Below, piece after piece: positions 5,418 through 5,888 of a DNA stretch of 5,888 nt. How positions within the stretch are numbered: position 1 is the first letter of the stretch; every line of letters starts with the position of its first letter. The stretch is from Desulfobacterales bacterium CG23_combo_of_CG06-09_8_20_14_all_51_8 (GTDB taxonomy: Bacteria; Desulfobacterota; Desulfobacteria; Desulfobacterales; Desulfosalsimonadaceae). The position numbers and the translations under genes are program-made. The notes below the pieces were generated by a model. That model was not told the origin of the DNA. It ran no database searches and saw nothing but the letters and a program-made list of their open reading frames with translations. The stretch lies in NCBI GenBank assembly GCA_002772195.1, contig PCSG01000132.1, positions 1-5,888 on the forward strand. Reading direction: 5' to 3'.

Positions 5418-5488
5418 TACCTCTTCATACTTCACAAATTGCCACAAACGTTAAAAATGTTATCCATCGCCCGGCCCTTGCCGTCCAT
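5418..5488 (-). pseudogene. Fragment of IS3-family transposase OrfB, frameshifted in the DDE region
   Basis: On the minus strand, codons from 5488 read MDGKGRAMDNIF (to 5453); after a shift of frame, codons from 5450 read RLWQFVKYEEV (to 5418). Together these match the end of the IS3-family integrase core, usually MDGKGRAxDNIF-(V/I)E-RLWRxxKYEE. The catalytic Glu that should sit between the two pieces has been lost, consistent with a small out-of-frame deletion at about 5450-5452. Intact OrfB proteins are ~280 aa; only ~24 residues remain. The fragment stops at the right terminal repeat of the small element, which therefore cut it or landed in it. It cannot be functional. Confidence 0.65.
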
Positions 5489-5548
5489 TGGCTGCGTTAC
5501 TTAGGGCTTCCTGTTTAAATATATCTGCTTGAAATTTATGAAAAAAGT

Positions 5549-5561
5549 CTGTATAGTACAG
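5549..5561. repeat. Small palindrome CTGTA-TAG-TACAG
   Basis: Perfect 5-bp arms with a 3-bp centre, about 64 bp upstream of the IS4/IS5-type fragment start. It may be part of the left end of that insertion sequence, but no matching right end is in the window. Confidence 0.3.
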
Positions 5562-5624
5562 GTAAAAAGAGATTGGAAAAAATCGAACTATCCCTAAAAA
5601 CTCTGCACTTGCGGATGACAATTC

Positions 5625-5789
5625 ATGTACCGGGACACACTCAAGCAGATGGAATTCGAAGAATTCAAGCTCCCTTTTGATGGCCGGCTGAAAAGCGACA
5701 ACCGCTGGGTGAAACTTGCCAAATGGGTCTTGGGGTCAAACCTTGGGGTCTTGGGGGGTCTTGGGGTCGGTCTTGGGGTCAAACCTTGA
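5625..5789 (+). pseudogene. N-terminal fragment of an IS4/IS5-type DDE transposase, running into repeats
   Basis: The first 33 codons (5625-5723) read MYRDTLKQMEFEEFKLPFDG (20 residues) and continue LKSDNRWVKLAK. This is the characteristic start of DUF772/IS4-IS5-type transposases, with the pattern F-(D/E)-(D/E)-F-x-L-P-F-G-G-(K/R)-L-x-x-x-N-R-W-V-x-L-(A/S)-K. Intact proteins exceed 300 aa and carry the DDE residues further on, all absent here. After codon 33 the frame enters a GGTCTTGGGGTC repeat cluster and encodes only Gly/Leu/Val-rich residues to a TGA at 5787-5789 (54 codons in all). So a repeat insertion or a repeat-mediated deletion removed the rest. No good Shine-Dalgarno precedes the ATG. 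Confidence 0.6.
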
Positions 5790-5819
5790 TTTGCGGTCTT
5801 GGGGTCAAACCTTGATTTG
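5726..5819 (+). repeat. Cluster of GGTCTTGGGGTCAAACCTTG repeats
   Basis: Three full 20-bp copies at 5726-5745, 5769-5788 and 5795-5814, plus two partial copies at 5747-5756 and 5757-5768. The last two full copies are followed by ATTTG, making 25-bp identical units 1 bp apart. The near-perfect identity indicates recent amplification. It looks like the intergenic REP-like repeats associated with RAYT-type transposases in some proteobacterial genomes; that link is from memory. Spacing is too short and irregular for CRISPR. Confidence 0.8.
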
Positions 5820-5850
5820 TGATTTATCGGAAAAATTTCACACATAAAAC

Positions 5851-5877
5851 TTTTGACAATATCGTAAAAAGTCAAAA
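5851..5877. repeat. Inverted repeat TTTTGAC-N13-GTCAAAA
   Basis: Perfect 7-bp arms at 5851-5857 and 5871-5877 near the right edge. It could be an operator or promoter element of a gene beyond the window (TTGACA lies at 5853-5858) or an insertion-sequence end. AT-rich context; nothing further can be said. Confidence 0.3.
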
Positions 5878-5888
5878 AAACAACTTAT

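Larger units (their letters stand above)
5233..5454 (+). repeat. 12-bp direct repeat bracketing the small element
   Basis: CACAAACGTTAA occurs at 5233-5244 and again at 5443-5454. The copies lie 13 bp outside the left and 26 bp outside the right terminal repeat, so they are not a simple target-site duplication. The right copy is also part of the IS3-like scrap (codons around RLW). They may mark an old duplication or recombination junction, or be chance. Confidence 0.45.
5089..5888. other. 800-bp gene-free tail made of mobile-element debris
   Basis: No intact gene is supported here. From left to right: 5089-5257, AT-rich sequence with no recognisable homology (one 41-codon ORF at 5096-5221 is not supported); 5258-5416, a small inverted-repeat element with an IS200-type transposase scrap; 5418-5488, an IS3-family OrfB scrap on the minus strand; ~5490-5624, AT-rich sequence that is probably the left end of the IS whose transposase begins at 5625; 5625-5723, an IS4/IS5-type transposase N-terminus; 5726-5819, a GGTCTTGGGGTC repeat cluster; 5820-5888, AT-rich sequence with one 7-bp inverted repeat. 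Composition and repeats differ sharply from the left 5 kb. Confidence 0.7.

Noticed and set aside
5726..5819. CRISPR array
   Set aside because: Repeats are 20-25 bp, separated by 1 to 23 bp, with partial copies as the apparent spacers; there is no regular spacer and no cas gene.
5594..5875. 93-codon minus-strand frame rich in Pro, Lys, Thr and Arg
   Set aside because: Its DPKT/PRPTPRP stretch is the antisense of the GGTCTTGGGGTC repeats and the rest is antisense to the transposase fragment.

Overview
The window reads like a chromosomal segment from a sulfate-reducing-type Desulfobacterota (Deltaproteobacteria) genome. This is inferred from gene style and content: a large two-domain acyl-reductase-like protein sits next to an ATP-type PEP carboxykinase, with moderate-GC coding regions and debris from several IS families. 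The assignment is an impression from memory, not a database result.

Layout. Bases 1-4568 are coded on the minus strand. In transcription order (right to left) they hold an exported TPR-like protein of unknown function (4568-3792), an XRE-type HTH regulator 35 bp after it (3756-3025), a 244-bp regulatory gap, a 701-aa fusion dehydrogenase (2780-675), and 34 bp later the start of pckA (640 to the window edge, N-terminal 213 codons only). The first two genes look like one operon and the last two like another. The gap before the fusion gene carries a candidate sigma70 promoter, several short palindromes and a perfect 10-bp-stem hairpin in the predicted leader.

The fusion protein is the most interesting intact gene. 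Its N-terminal half resembles the family annotated 'quinate 5-dehydrogenase' in Firmicutes. Its C-terminal half resembles cyanobacterial acyl-ACP reductase (AAR, fatty aldehyde forming), with the Rossmann GATGAIG motif and the cysteine that aligns with the AAR catalytic Cys294 (here Cys625). A role in making fatty aldehydes from acyl thioesters is plausible but unproven.

The plus strand begins at about 4690 with a HigA-family antitoxin gene (4780-5088). The toxin gene that should precede it is reduced to about 19 C-terminal codons (4708-4767), so this is an orphan antitoxin.

The last 800 bp (5089-5888) hold no intact gene. They are a graveyard of mobile-element pieces: a 159-bp element with 26-bp imperfect terminal inverted repeats that still contains 20 codons of an IS200-type (Y1) transposase; a frameshifted scrap of an IS3-family OrfB directly abutting it; the N-terminal 33 codons of an IS4/IS5-type DDE transposase; and a cluster of GGTCTTGGGGTCAAACCTTG repeats that interrupts that last fragment. 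This tail is visibly more AT-rich and repetitive than the left part.
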